64,000 bases of DNA from Candidatus Bacteroides merdavium (GCA_019116805.1 DXAV01000015.1:1-64000), one strand, 5' to 3'; shown: positions 55,162 through 64,000, counted from the first letter of the stretch. Made by a program: numbers and translations. Notes: generated from the sequence alone by a model not told the origin.

Positions 55162-56271
55162 ATGAAAAAGTTTAAGATCAGACAGATGCGACTGATGACA
55201 CTTATCGGTTGTACAGTTTTTGGATTGGCATCGTGCAAACAGGCACCGAATGCCGCTATGCAATCTTCTTCTTACGAGACTATGACGGTGGGTACCATCG
55301 ACAAGGAACTTTCTACTTCTTATTCCGCTACCATTCGTGGAAGGCAGGACATTGACATCTACCCGCAGGTATCGGGTACTATTGTACGTCTTTGTGTGAC
55401 CGAAGGTGAAGTGGTACGTCGGGGGCAGTTACTCTTTGTTATCGATCAAGTACCCTATAGGGCGGCTTTGAAAACAGCTGAAGCCAATGTGGAAACGGCC
55501 CGTGCGTCTTTGGCCACCGCTCAGCTGAATTATGACAGTCAGAAGGAATTGCATACACAGAAGGTTGTATCGGAATTCAGTTTGAAGACTGCTGAAAATA
55601 ATTTCCTTACAGCCAAGGCACAGCTGGCACAGGCCGAGGCGCAGGAAGTGAATGCCCGCAATAACCTTTCGTATACCGAGGTGAAAAGTCCCAGTGACGG
55701 TGTGGTTGGTGCTTTACCCTACCGTGTCGGTGCGTTGGTAAGTTCGGCCATGGCACAACCTCTTACGACAGTGAGTGATAACAGCACGATGTATGTCTAT
55801 TTTTCCATGACTGAGAACCAGCTATTATCTCTTACTCGTGAATATGGCTCAATGGATGAGGCCTTGAAGAGCATGCCTGAGGTAACATTGAAACTGAATG
55901 ATAATTCTATTTATGGGGAGAAGGGAAAAATTGAATCTATCAGTGGCGTTATCGATCGTCAGACGGGTACAGTTATTGCACGTGCTGTGTTCCCCAATGA
56001 AGCACGTTTGCTGCATAGTGGAGCCTCTGGCAGTGTCTCTATTCCCAGTGTCTATAAGGACTGCATTGTTATTCCTCAGGGAGCTGCCGTGCAGATGCAA
56101 GACAAATATCTGGTATATAAGGTAGTGGACGGAAAAGCTGCTTCTACGCTGGTTTCGGTTGCTCCGATAAGCGATGGGCGTGAGTTTGTAGTGATGGATG
56201 GCTTGAAACCGGGTGAAGAGATTGTGGCTAAAGGAGCCGGATTGTTGAGAGAGGGTATGCAGATAAAATAA
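55162..56271 (+). CDS. RND efflux periplasmic adaptor (membrane-fusion protein)
   Basis: A 369-residue lipoprotein (lipobox GLASC at residues ~21-25). I use the ATG at 55162; an in-frame TTG lies six bases upstream. The HlyD/AcrA plan is visible: a lipoyl half (DIYPQVSGTIVRLCVTEGEVVRRGQLLFVID), a coiled-coil hairpin (about 85-145) and the second lipoyl half (SPSDGVVGALPYRVGALV). The beta-barrel and membrane-proximal parts follow (SGASGSVSIPSVYKDCIVIPQGAAV). It links the pump at 56364 to the outer-membrane channel at 59587. Confidence 0.96.
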   Translation: MKKFKIRQMRLMTLIGCTVFGLASCKQAPNAAMQSSSYETMTVGTIDKELSTSYSATIRGRQDIDIYPQVSGTIVRLCVTEGEVVRRGQLLFVIDQVPYRAALKTAEANVETARASLATAQLNYDSQKELHTQKVVSEFSLKTAENNFLTAKAQLAQAEAQEVNARNNLSYTEVKSPSDGVVGALPYRVGALVSSAMAQPLTTVSDNSTMYVYFSMTENQLLSLTREYGSMDEALKSMPEVTLKLNDNSIYGEKGKIESISGVIDRQTGTVIARAVFPNEARLLHSGASGSVSIPSVYKDCIVIPQGAAVQMQDKYLVYKVVDGKAASTLVSVAPISDGREFVVMDGLKPGEEIVAKGAGLLREGMQIK

Positions 56272-56363
56272 CTCGGGTTTCTCCTTGGGAAAAACTCTCG
56301 GGAGCTGAAGGAGGGAAAGGAAAATATTCTTTCACTTCCTGACTCCGATAAACTATAAATATT

Positions 56364-59300
56364 ATGAAAGGAAATATATTCATTAAACGGCCGGTGATGG
56401 CTATCTCCATCTCCGTTCTAATTTTTGCTATCGGCCTTATCTCACTCTTTACGCTGCCTGTAGAGCAGTATCCTGATATTGCACCACCTACGGTATATGT
56501 ATCTGCTACTTATACAGGTGCCGATGCCGATGCTGTGATGAACGGTGTCATTATGCCGCTGGAAGAGAGTATCAATGGTGTGGAGAACATGATTTACATG
56601 ACCTCTACAGCTACCAATAACGGTTCGGCTACCATACAAGTTTATTTTAAACAGGGTACTGATCCTGACATGGCTGCGGTGAATGTACAGAACCGTGTGA
56701 CACAAGCTCAGGGTTTGTTACCTGTTGAGGTTACTCAAATTGGTGTGACTACGCAGAAACGGCAAACCAGTTTTTTGCAAATCAATTCGCTGGTTTGTAC
56801 CAATGGACGTTATGATCAGGCTTTTATAGGTAATTACCTTGATATTAATGTCATACCTCAAATCAAGCGTATTGCCGGTGTAGGTGACGTGATGGCAATG
56901 AATGCGCCTTATAGTATCCGTATCTGGATGAAGCCCGATCGCATGGCACAATATGGTTTAGTGCCTTCGGATATCAGTGCCGTACTGGCCATGCAGAACT
57001 TGGAGGCGCCCACAGGTTCTTTAGGTGAAAACTCTGATAATGTATATCAGCTTACAATGAAGTATCGGGGTCGTCTGAAGGAAGTTGCAGATTTTGAGAA
57101 CATCGTAGTTCGCGCGCAAGAAGACGGTTCCATTCTTCGTTTGAAGGATGTAGCCGAAGTAGAATTAGGAGCGCTAAGCTACAGTTATGAGGGTGAAATG
57201 GATGGTAAGACGGCTATTGCATTCATGGCTTTCCAAACGGCCGGTTCAAATGCTACAGCCGTTAACGCTGAAATCACAGCTTTGCTTGATGAGCTGTCGA
57301 AGGATTTGCCTGAAGGGTTGGAGTTTGTTAATCTGATGAGTTCCAATGACTTTTTGTATGCCTCTATTTATAGTATTGTAGAGACATTGGTGATTGCCAT
57401 CATTCTGGTAATTCTGGTTGTGTATTTCTTCCTGCAGGATTTCAAAAGTACCCTCATTCCATCTATCTCTATCATAGTTTCCCTGGTAGGTACATTTGCT
57501 TGTCTGATTGCTGCCGGATTCAGTTTGAACATTCTGACAATGTTCGCTTTGGTACTGGCCATCGGTACGGTAGTGGACGATGCCATCGTAGTGGTCGAAG
57601 CTGTACAAGAGAAGTTTGATTCTGGTTACAAGTCGCCTTACCTTGCTACAAAAGATGCGATGGGCGATGTAACAATGGCTATTATTTCCTGTACTTGTGT
57701 ATTCATGGCGGTATTTATCCCTGTGACCTTCATGGGTGGTACATCCGGTATTTTCTATACACAGTTTGGTATCACTATGGCCACTTCTGTAGGTTTGTCT
57801 ATGATTTGTGCCTTGACGCTATGCCCGGCTTTATGTGCTTTATTGATGCGTCCTGCATCGGGTACGAAGAGCGCCAAGAGTATCAATGGCCGCGTACGTG
57901 CCGCCTACAATGCTTCGTACACCGCTTTGTTGGGCAAGTATAAGCGAGGGGTGATGTTTGCTATCCATCATCGTTGGATGTGTTGGGCTGCGCTGGTAGC
58001 TGCTGTTGTGTTGTTGGTATTCTTTATGAACACTACCAAGACAGGACTTGTGCCGCAGGAAGACCAGGGTGTCATCATGGCCAATGTCAGTGCTGCTCCG
58101 GGTAGTACGTTGAAAGAGACTACCCAAGTATTGGACAAGGTGGATGCCATTCTGACCAATACGCCCGAAGTAGCCCATTATCAGCGTGTAGCGGGTTATG
58201 GCTTCCTTTCCGGACAGGGTACTTCTTATGGTATGATTATCGTTCGACTGAAAGATTGGAGTGAACGTAAAGGTAGCGAACATTCGGCAGAAGCTGTGAT
58301 GGGTAGGCTTAATGCACAGTTTGCCCAGATAAAAGATGCACAGATTTTCTGTTTCCAGTCGCCTATGATTCCTGGTTATGGTATGGGTAACTCGGTAGAA
58401 CTGAACATGCAGGATAAAACAGGTGGTGACATGACCACTTTCTACCACACAGTATTACAATATCTCGGTGCACTGAACCAGCGGCCTGAAGTTGCAATGG
58501 CCTATACGACCTATGCCGAGAACTTCCCGCAAATTTCGGTGGATGTGGATGCTGCCAAATGTATGCGTGCAGGCATTTCGCCGAACGAGGTGTTGAGTGT
58601 ATTGGGTAGTTATTGCGGCGGTTCGTATGTGTCCAACTATAATAAATTCGGTAAGATGTACCGTGTGATGCTTCAGGCCGACCCCAAATACAGGCTGAAC
58701 CAAATGGATTTGAGTAATATGTTCGTACGTAATGGTACGGAGATGGCTCCTCTCAGCCAGTTCGTTACGTTGACTAAGACCGAAGGTGCTGAAATTAAAA
58801 ACCGTTTTAATCTGTTTAGTTCTATTTCAGTAAATGTAAATGTGGCAGAAGGTTATTCGACTGGTGAGGTACAGAAGGCAATCGCCGAAGTGGCCGAACA
58901 GATGCTTCCTTCTGGCTACAGCTACGAGTACGGGGGTATTTCGCGTGAAGAGGCCAATACCGGTCAGTCGCAGACAATATTTATCTATACGATTTGTGTC
59001 TTTCTGATTTATCTGATATTGGCTTGTCTTTATGAGAGTTTTCTGGTTCCGTTCGCTGTTATCCTTTCCGTTCCTTTTGGTATGTTCGGTTCGTTCCTGT
59101 TTGCCAAACTTTTCGGACTGGAGAATAATATTTACATGCAGACGGGTATGATTATGCTCATCGGTTTGTTGGCCAAGACAGCCATCCTGATTACGGAGTT
59201 TGCCATTGAACGTCGGCGTAAGGGCATGGGGCTTATCGAGTCGGCTTATGCAGCAGCACAGGTACGTTTCCGTCCTATCCTGATGACGGTACTTACCATG

Positions 59301-59555
59301 ATTTTCGGTATGATTCCATTGATGTTCTCCAGTGGCGCAGGTGCCAACGGTAATTCATCGTTGGGTACTACCGTCGTGGGTGGTATGCTTATCGGAACCC
59401 TTGCGTTACTTTTCGTTGTGCCGGTATTCTACATTATTTTTGAGTATATGCAGGAGAAAATACGTCCTCATCAGGAACTGAAAGCCGATACTCAGATATT
59501 GTTGGAGCGCGAAAAGAGTTTGGCAGAACGTAGTGGGTTTAATGAGAAGAAATAA
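56364..59555 (+). CDS. RND multidrug efflux permease (HAE1 family)
   Basis: A 1063-residue inner-membrane proton-drug antiporter of the AcrB type with 12 transmembrane segments and two large periplasmic loops. MKGNIFIKRPVMAISISVLI starts the first helix. The TM4 motif LAIGTVVDDAIVVVEAV contains the two adjacent Asp residues of the proton relay. The second half repeats the plan (VFLIYLILACLYESFLVPFAV; GMIMLIGLLAKTAILITEFAI). Export substrates are unknown, typically drugs, bile acids or detergents. Confidence 0.98.
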   Translation: MKGNIFIKRPVMAISISVLIFAIGLISLFTLPVEQYPDIAPPTVYVSATYTGADADAVMNGVIMPLEESINGVENMIYMTSTATNNGSATIQVYFKQGTDPDMAAVNVQNRVTQAQGLLPVEVTQIGVTTQKRQTSFLQINSLVCTNGRYDQAFIGNYLDINVIPQIKRIAGVGDVMAMNAPYSIRIWMKPDRMAQYGLVPSDISAVLAMQNLEAPTGSLGENSDNVYQLTMKYRGRLKEVADFENIVVRAQEDGSILRLKDVAEVELGALSYSYEGEMDGKTAIAFMAFQTAGSNATAVNAEITALLDELSKDLPEGLEFVNLMSSNDFLYASIYSIVETLVIAIILVILVVYFFLQDFKSTLIPSISIIVSLVGTFACLIAAGFSLNILTMFALVLAIGTVVDDAIVVVEAVQEKFDSGYKSPYLATKDAMGDVTMAIISCTCVFMAVFIPVTFMGGTSGIFYTQFGITMATSVGLSMICALTLCPALCALLMRPASGTKSAKSINGRVRAAYNASYTALLGKYKRGVMFAIHHRWMCWAALVAAVVLLVFFMNTTKTGLVPQEDQGVIMANVSAAPGSTLKETTQVLDKVDAILTNTPEVAHYQRVAGYGFLSGQGTSYGMIIVRLKDWSERKGSEHSAEAVMGRLNAQFAQIKDAQIFCFQSPMIPGYGMGNSVELNMQDKTGGDMTTFYHTVLQYLGALNQRPEVAMAYTTYAENFPQISVDVDAAKCMRAGISPNEVLSVLGSYCGGSYVSNYNKFGKMYRVMLQADPKYRLNQMDLSNMFVRNGTEMAPLSQFVTLTKTEGAEIKNRFNLFSSISVNVNVAEGYSTGEVQKAIAEVAEQMLPSGYSYEYGGISREEANTGQSQTIFIYTICVFLIYLILACLYESFLVPFAVILSVPFGMFGSFLFAKLFGLENNIYMQTGMIMLIGLLAKTAILITEFAIERRRKGMGLIESAYAAAQVRFRPILMTVLTMIFGMIPLMFSSGAGANGNSSLGTTVVGGMLIGTLALLFVVPVFYIIFEYMQEKIRPHQELKADTQILLEREKSLAERSGFNEKK

Positions 59556-59586
59556 TCATTCTTAAAAAAGTAATCCATCAACAAAT

Positions 59587-60948
59587 ATGAAGAAACTTAT
59601 TTTATTGTCAACCGCTGCTGCTCTGTTGAGCAGCTGCGGTATATATACCAAGTATAAACCGGCCGAAAGCGTACCCGATAATCTTTATGGGGAAGAGTTC
59701 ATCACCGAAGACACTACCAGCATTGGTGGTATGGACTGGCATGAAGTTTTTACGGATCCCCAGTTGCAGGCTTATATCGAACAGGGTTTGCGGAATAATA
59801 CTGATTATCTGTCTGCTCAACTTCGTATAGAAGAGGCCGAAGCTACTTTGCTTTCTTCCAAGCTGGCCTTTCTGCCTTCTTTTGCATTAAGTCCACAGGG
59901 AACTGTGAGTAGTTTTGATGGAGGAAAGGCTACACAGACCTATTCGTTGCCCGTCGTTGCCAGTTGGGAACTGGATATTTTCGGTAAGATGCGTAACAGT
60001 AAACGGCAGGCACAAGCTCTCTATGCTCAAAGTCAGGATTACAAGCAGGCCGTTCGCACACAACTTATAGCCAACATTGCAAATACTTATTATACGTTGT
60101 TGATGCTTGATGAACAACTCTCCCTTTCACAAGAGACGGCTAAGGCTTGGGAAGAAACCGTTCGTTCCACTCGTGCTTTGATGAATGCTGGAAAGGCTGA
60201 TGAAGCTGCTGTGGCACAGATGGAAGCTGCCTGTTACGAAGTACAGGTCTCTGTACTCGACTTGAAAGAACAAATCAATCAAACGGAAAATAGCTTTGCT
60301 TTATTGTTGGCCGAAACACCCCGTTCTTATGAACGAGGTACACTGGTTGATATGCAAATGCCTGGCGAATTATCAGTAGGTGTTCCCATGCAGATGCTTG
60401 CCAATCGTCCTGATGTTCGCATGGCTGAACGTTCTCTGGAATCGGCTTTCTATGCTACCAATGCAGCACGCTCGGCTTTTTATCCATCCATTACATTGAG
60501 TGGAAGTGCAGGGTGGACAAACTCAGCAGGCGCTATGATAGTCAATCCCGGCAAATTTCTTGCTTCGGCCGTAGGTTCGCTTACACAGCCGCTATTTGCA
60601 CGTGGGCAATTGCTTGGTCAGCTTAAAATCAGCAAGGCACAACAGGAAGAAGCTTCACTTGCTTTCCAACAGACGTTGCTGAATGCTGGTAGTGAAGTAA
60701 ATGATGCACTGACTGCTTGGCAAACTAGTCGCGACAAAAGCTTGTTGTTGGATAAACAGATAGCATCCTTGCAGAGAGCCGTAAAAAGTACTTCTTTGCT
60801 TATGGAACATGGTACTACAACTTATTTGGAAGTACTGACTGCAAAGCAAAATCTGCTTATGGCTCAGCTGACTCAAACAGGTAACCGCTTCACTGAGATA
60901 CAGAGCGTAATCACTCTTTATCGTGCGTTGGGTGGAGGAAAGGAATAA
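59587..60948 (+). CDS. Outer-membrane efflux channel lipoprotein (OprM/NodT family)
   Basis: A 453-residue TolC-like factor with an N-terminal lipoprotein signal (lipobox SSC at ~15-17, LLSSCGIYTKYKPA). The family N-terminus DLYGEEF/MDWHEVFTDPQLQAYIEQGLRNN, the coiled-coil repeats and the ANRPDVRMAERSLESAFYATNAARSAFYP segment are clear. Third gene of the efflux operon, 31 bp after the permease, ending at a terminator. Confidence 0.96.
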   Translation: MKKLILLSTAAALLSSCGIYTKYKPAESVPDNLYGEEFITEDTTSIGGMDWHEVFTDPQLQAYIEQGLRNNTDYLSAQLRIEEAEATLLSSKLAFLPSFALSPQGTVSSFDGGKATQTYSLPVVASWELDIFGKMRNSKRQAQALYAQSQDYKQAVRTQLIANIANTYYTLLMLDEQLSLSQETAKAWEETVRSTRALMNAGKADEAAVAQMEAACYEVQVSVLDLKEQINQTENSFALLLAETPRSYERGTLVDMQMPGELSVGVPMQMLANRPDVRMAERSLESAFYATNAARSAFYPSITLSGSAGWTNSAGAMIVNPGKFLASAVGSLTQPLFARGQLLGQLKISKAQQEEASLAFQQTLLNAGSEVNDALTAWQTSRDKSLLLDKQIASLQRAVKSTSLLMEHGTTTYLEVLTAKQNLLMAQLTQTGNRFTEIQSVITLYRALGGGKE

Positions 60949-60981
60949 ACCAATTCTCTTTATACTTATTTATATGAAAAT

Positions 60982-61016
60982 GAGCCATTCCGAGAAGTGA
61001 TTTCTAGGAATGGCTC
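60982..61016 (+). terminator. Rho-independent terminator of the efflux operon
   Basis: GAGCCATTCC (60982-60991) and GGAATGGCTC (61007-61016) form a perfect 10-bp stem with a 15-nt loop, followed by the T-rich TCTTGTTATTTTC. Confidence 0.8.
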
Positions 61017-61043
61017 TCTTGTTATTTTCTTTGTGGAAGTGGG

Positions 61044-62540
61044 TTATTGATATTGTGCCCAGTCGGTATTCCGCATATCACCGCTCTTGGCCAGTTCGGC
61101 GTGCATGCCCAGGGCGGCACGGATGGCGTGCGGAGTCTGCGACTTGCCGTCGGTCAGCTTCAGGTAATCCCACAACAGGTTCTTGTAGTCGGGATGTACA
61201 CAGTTTTCGATGATGGCCTGTGCACGTTCCTTCGGGCTCTTGCCGCGCAGGTCGGCCACACCTTGTTCGGTCACGATGATGTTGACGTCGTGTTCCGTAT
61301 GGTCGTGGTGTGAAACCATCGGTACAATGGCGCTGATCTTGCCTTCCTTGGCCACAGAGGGACAGGTGAAGATGGAGATGTAGGCGTTGCGTGTGAAGTC
61401 ACCGCTGCCGCCGATGCCGTTCATCATCTTGGTACCTCCGATGTGTGTGGAGTTGACGTTGCCGTAAAGGTCGGCCTCGATGGCAGTATTGATGGAGATG
61501 ATGCCCAGGCGGCGTACCACTTCGGGGCTGTTGGAAATTTCGGACGGGCGGAGTACCAGTTTGTCGCGGAAGAAGTCCATGTCGTCGTAGATGCCCTGCA
61601 GGCAGTCGTTGGTGACGGTGAGCGAGCAGGCGCTGCCGAACTTGATGCGTCCTTCGCGGATGAGGCCGATAACGGAGTTCTGGATAACCTCGGTGTACAT
61701 TTCGAAGGGCGGGATGGTCTTGTCGTGACCTAGGGCGCTGAGCACGGCATTGGCAATGTTTCCTACACCGCTCTGCAAAGGCAGGAAGGTGGAGGGGATG
61801 ATGCCCCGTTTCATATCAGCTACCAGGAAGTCGGCCACGTTCTGTCCGATTTTGTCGGTCAACGGATCGGGAGCGGCAAAACCACGGGCCTCGTCGGGCC
61901 AGTTGGTTTCTACTACACCCACAATCTTTTTGGGGTCCACCTGTATGTAGGGAGTTCCGATGCGGTCGCTGGGCTTGTAGATAGGTATTTCGCGACGGTA
62001 GGGCGGGTCGAGCGGCTCGTAAACGTCGTGCAGGCCCATGGCAGCCTTGCTGTGGGCAGCATTCAGTTCGACAATGATTTTATCAGCCATGCGGCAGACA
62101 GTAGGTGCGATACCTCCGGCAGCTGTCAGGTAGATTTTACCATCGGGAGTTACTTCGCAAGCTTCGATGATGGCCACATCTACTTTGCCCATAAAGCCGT
62201 AGCGCAGTTCCTGAGCCATCTGAGAAAGGTGAATGTCGTTGTAGGCTATTTCGCCGTTGTTCACAGCCTTGCGGAAGTCGGTGTTGGTTGTATAGGGGGC
62301 ACGGTAGCGGATGGCTTTGGCGCGCGACAATACGCCGTCGCACGAGTCACCTGTCGATGCACCTGTAAAGATTCCCACTTGGAAAGGATTTCCTTTGGCA
62401 TGTTCCGCTTCTGCGATTTTGGCCAGTTCGGCCGTAACGGCTTTGGCTGTACCTGCGGGCGTAAATCCACTCAGGCCGATATTATAGCCATGTTTGATGA
62501 GGCTGGCAGCTTCTGCTGCCGAAATGTAATTGAATGCCAT
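61044..62540 (-). CDS. Acetyl-CoA:succinate/propionate CoA-transferase (Ach1/Cat1 family)
   Basis: A 498-residue cytoplasmic CoA-transferase moving CoA between acyl groups such as acetate and succinate. The start at 62540 (MAFNYISAAEAASLIKHGYN) is chosen because upstream sequence is not family-like. GFTPAGTAKAV near the N-terminus, the glycine loop LQSGVGNIANAV and MYTEVIQNSVIGLI are typical; Glu284 sits where the catalytic glutamate of AarC is expected. GGSGDFTRNAY is the conserved C-terminal loop. It fits fermentative succinate/propionate metabolism. Monocistronic. Confidence 0.94.
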   Translation of the reverse strand: MAFNYISAAEAASLIKHGYNIGLSGFTPAGTAKAVTAELAKIAEAEHAKGNPFQVGIFTGASTGDSCDGVLSRAKAIRYRAPYTTNTDFRKAVNNGEIAYNDIHLSQMAQELRYGFMGKVDVAIIEACEVTPDGKIYLTAAGGIAPTVCRMADKIIVELNAAHSKAAMGLHDVYEPLDPPYRREIPIYKPSDRIGTPYIQVDPKKIVGVVETNWPDEARGFAAPDPLTDKIGQNVADFLVADMKRGIIPSTFLPLQSGVGNIANAVLSALGHDKTIPPFEMYTEVIQNSVIGLIREGRIKFGSACSLTVTNDCLQGIYDDMDFFRDKLVLRPSEISNSPEVVRRLGIISINTAIEADLYGNVNSTHIGGTKMMNGIGGSGDFTRNAYISIFTCPSVAKEGKISAIVPMVSHHDHTEHDVNIIVTEQGVADLRGKSPKERAQAIIENCVHPDYKNLLWDYLKLTDGKSQTPHAIRAALGMHAELAKSGDMRNTDWAQYQ

Positions 62541-62604
62541 AAATTCTATATCATTATTTTCTTTAAAATATTGTTTTGAGTTTTTTGTATCGTTGTTTCG
62601 TTCC

Positions 62605-63012
62605 TCAGTATTTTCTTTGTAAGATTTCCGACCAGATGATGCCTTTGCGTATTTCCTCTGCAGACTGTATGTTAACGGCAGGAGGTGCATCTTCCGTTTT
62701 TTGTGTTAGTGATGTTTGTGGAGCGGGTTCGTTATGGAGTCCCGTTTGCTTTGTCTGGTAATTTCTGGGTATAAAAGGTTTTGCTGTCTGCCTGTGCTTT
62801 TTGTCAGACTTTTGTGCCGTGTTCGTTGGTTGCAGTGGCTGAACAGGAATACCCTCCCAATTTTCTGGAAGCGGATGGGGAATATTAGGCTGGAACACAT
62901 CGTCGTCCTCCCTTGAAGGAGCCGAGGTGTTCTTGGCTTCCTTTTTGGCTTGTTTGACGAATCCGATGATGATGACGCCTGCCACTAACAGAAACTTTAA
63001 GATATCTTCCAT
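62605..63012 (-). CDS. Small membrane-anchored protein of a Bacteroidales family
   Basis: A 135-residue protein with one N-terminal hydrophobic segment (MEDILKFLLVAGVIIIGFVKQAK). A long polar, proline- and threonine-rich linker and a conserved-looking C-terminus SAEEIRKGIIWSEILQRKY follow. I start it at 63012 because the upstream extension (to 63111) would begin inside a hairpin that looks like a terminator. Function unknown; the C-terminal motif appears to be the family's core. Its leader contains small-RNA copies D and E. Confidence 0.75.
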   Translation of the reverse strand: MEDILKFLLVAGVIIIGFVKQAKKEAKNTSAPSREDDDVFQPNIPHPLPENWEGIPVQPLQPTNTAQKSDKKHRQTAKPFIPRNYQTKQTGLHNEPAPQTSLTQKTEDAPPAVNIQSAEEIRKGIIWSEILQRKY

Positions 63013-63081
63013 ACTCAGAATGTGTTTATTCCATCGCCAAAGGTAACCAAATAATCTGATTGTTGCCAATAAAATGGCAAT

Positions 63082-63160
63082 AAAAAAGGGCAGCTTCACA
63101 GCTCCCCTCATTTTTTTAACCTAAACCTTAACTATGAAAAAATCTAATGTTTTTTTTCGA
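63082..63160 (-). ncRNA. Diverged small-RNA cassette, copy E
   Basis: On the minus strand CAAA/TTTG at 63193-63196, a 20-bp spacer and CAAATTTG (63165-63172). The transcript contains ATTAGATTTTTTCATAGTTAA, then GGTTTAGGTT, then a hairpin (63088-63107, AGCT arms flanked by GGG/CCC) and six U. Order and motifs match copies A-D but the sequence has diverged. It lies directly in front of the 135-residue gene. Confidence 0.45.
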
Positions 63161-63164
63161 TGTA

Positions 63165-63196
63165 CAAATTTGTGAATTTTGTCGAATATTACCAAA
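63165..63196 (-). promoter_or_regulatory. Putative promoter of small-RNA copy E
   Basis: TTTG (complement of 63193-63196), 20-bp spacer, CAAATTTG in place of TAnnTTTG. Weaker than the other copies. Confidence 0.4.
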
Positions 63197-63359
63197 TGCA
63201 CTTTGCAAATTGTTTACTGGTTTATGGAATATTAACCTTTTTAAACTTTGAAAAAGCATTTTTGCTGTCAGATGTCAGGATAAGAAGTGATTGGTTTGTA
63301 TTTTTGCTTGATAGAGCGGAGTGTAACTGGGGTATAGGGGAGGTTTTGAGTACAGACAT

Positions 63360-63424
63360 AAAAAAAGGAGTACCGCTGTACTCCAACCTTTGTTAACCTT
63401 AAAATCTAATACTATGAAAAACAC
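63360..63424 (-). ncRNA. Candidate small RNA, repeat family copy D
   Basis: The reverse complement is identical to copy A from the -7 element through ATCGTGTTTTTCATAGTATT, AAGGTTAACAAAGG and the hairpin GGAGTAC-AGCG-GTACTCC (63367-63384) to the T7 run. It lies between the divergent mutS and the 135-residue gene, and in tandem with the diverged copy E. The region 63013-63606 holds only these cassettes and the mutS promoter. Confidence 0.62.
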
Positions 63425-63428
63425 GATG

Positions 63429-63459
63429 CAAAGGTACGGACTTTTGGGAAATCTGCAAA
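63429..63459 (-). promoter_or_regulatory. Bacteroides-type promoter of small-RNA copy D
   Basis: TTTG (complement of 63456-63459), a 19-bp spacer and TACCTTTG (complement of 63429-63436). Confidence 0.75.
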
Positions 63460-63569
63460 TTCTGCAAGAAAAAACTGATGTTATATAACATGTTTTATGA
63501 ATATGCGTTATTTTGTTAAGGGTTACTAAGGAATGGGAGCCCGCAGATGCTTGTTTTCTAAAAAAGATT

Positions 63570-63577
63570 TATCTTTG
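63570..63577 (+). promoter_or_regulatory. Putative -7 element of mutS
   Basis: TATCTTTG, 30 bp before the mutS start; no well-spaced TTTG is visible upstream. Confidence 0.5.
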
Positions 63578-63606
63578 TTTCTGTTTAGTTTTTAAGCCGA
63601 AACCTC

Positions 63607-64000
63607 ATGAACGAAGATATTGTCCTTACACCGATGATGAAGCAGTTTCTCGACCTCAAGGCCAAGCACCCTGACGCCGTGATGCTGTTCCGTTGCGGAG
63701 ACTTCTATGAAACCTATTCGACTGATGCCATTGTGGCTTCCGAAATCCTGGGCATCACGCTGACCAAGCGTGCCAACGGCAAGGAGAAAACCATCGAGAT
63801 GGCCGGATTTCCCTATCATGCGCTCGATACGTACCTGCCGAAACTGATCCGTGCGGGCAAGCGCGTGGCCATCTGCGACCAGCTGGAAGATCCCAAGCTG
63901 ACCAGGAAACTGGTGAAGCGCGGCATCACGGAACTGGTGACGCCCGGTGTCAGCATCAACGACAACGTGCTGAACTACCGTGAGAACAACTTCTTGGCTG
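63607..64000 (+). CDS. mutS: DNA mismatch repair protein MutS (N-terminal part, runs off the window)
   Basis: The frame from the ATG at 63607 stays open to the window end, giving 131 codons: [20 protein letters not shown], followed by the mismatch-recognition domain. The DNA-contacting Phe-x-Glu is in [27 protein letters not shown] and [17 protein letters not shown] follow, then VTPGVSIND. MutS binds mispaired bases and starts repair with MutL. The remaining ~750 residues lie outside. Confidence 0.97.
   Translation, partial: MNEDIVLTPMMKQFLDLKAKHPDAVMLFRCGDFYETYSTDAIVASEILGITLTKRANGKEKTIEMAGFPYHALDTYLPKLIRAGKRVAICDQLEDPKLTRKLVKRGITELVTPGVSINDNVLNYRENNFLA

Noticed and set aside
63013-63111. 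Upstream start of the 135-residue protein (MRGAVKLPFF)
   Set aside because: The ATG lies in the stem of the copy E hairpin; the start at 63012 gives a clean membrane anchor.
63414-63488. Conserved 24-codon frame MKNTMQRYGLLGNLQI... antisense to small-RNA copies A, C and D
   Set aside because: It runs through the conserved promoter and is explained by promoter conservation. Copy B has a stop after about ten codons, no ribosome site is visible, and the C-terminal residues differ freely.

Overview
The window looks like chromosomal DNA of a Bacteroidales gut bacterium, most likely Bacteroides or a close relative. The evidence is the promoter grammar (TTTG, 19 to 20 bases, then TAnnTTTG) in front of many genes, and Bacteroidota gene families such as DUF4270, DUF4294, DUF3836, DUF4907, GH97 and rubrerythrin. 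A tryptophan-operon leader of the Bacteroidetes type points the same way. I see no prophage, integrase, transposase, CRISPR array, rRNA or tRNA gene. This is core chromosome with densely structured intergenic DNA.

Layout. 0.2-3 kb: miaB and a ClC chloride-channel gene broken by an in-frame TGA. 3.5-9 kb: an AraC regulator divergent from a YczE-like membrane protein, an ECF sigma factor with a four-helix membrane partner, a TlpA-like oxidoreductase and a DUF6483-like gene. 9.4-11.3 kb: two EamA transporters. 11.4-17.7 kb: an operon leuS / YitT-type protein / rdgB / SLC13 permease, convergent with nadA and an S41 peptidase (17.7-19.9 kb). 20-31 kb: SpoU methyltransferase, DUF4294 protein, HhH-barrel protein, cupin lipoprotein, radical SAM protein, nuclease, TraB-like protein, a second ECF sigma/membrane pair and a SulP transporter. 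31.5-36.4 kb: rubrerythrin, GH97 glycosidase, nadB, PH-like protein. 36.6-47 kb: LytTR regulator, the FadL-like/DUF4270 and Kelch/DUF4907 envelope cluster, TlpA lipoprotein, lpd, dacB. 47-53.8 kb: a complete trp operon (trpB-E-C-F-G-D-A) behind a leader peptide with three Trp codons and an attenuator. 53.9-61 kb: AraC regulator and an RND efflux operon. 61-64 kb: a CoA-transferase, a small membrane protein and the start of mutS.

The most unusual content is intergenic. (1) A family of promoter-plus-short-RNA-plus-terminator cassettes occurs four times nearly identically and once in diverged form. Its terminator stem changes sequence but keeps pairing, which argues for a paralogous small-RNA family. 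(2) Seven intergenic tandem arrays have a strict 22-23 bp period. Each is built from its own short palindromic word, and two of them lie inside a shared ~330 bp element present in opposite orientations. I know of no published description of these arrays. (3) Two paralogous ECF-sigma/4-TM pairs may be an unrecognised kind of sigma/anti-sigma module.

The metabolic genes fit together. nadA and nadB supply quinolinate for NAD, the trp operon makes tryptophan under attenuation control, and lpd, the CoA-transferase and rubrerythrin suit an anaerobe with occasional oxygen stress. Gene boundaries come from reading frames, motifs and leader signals. No database search was possible, so family names are recognition by eye.
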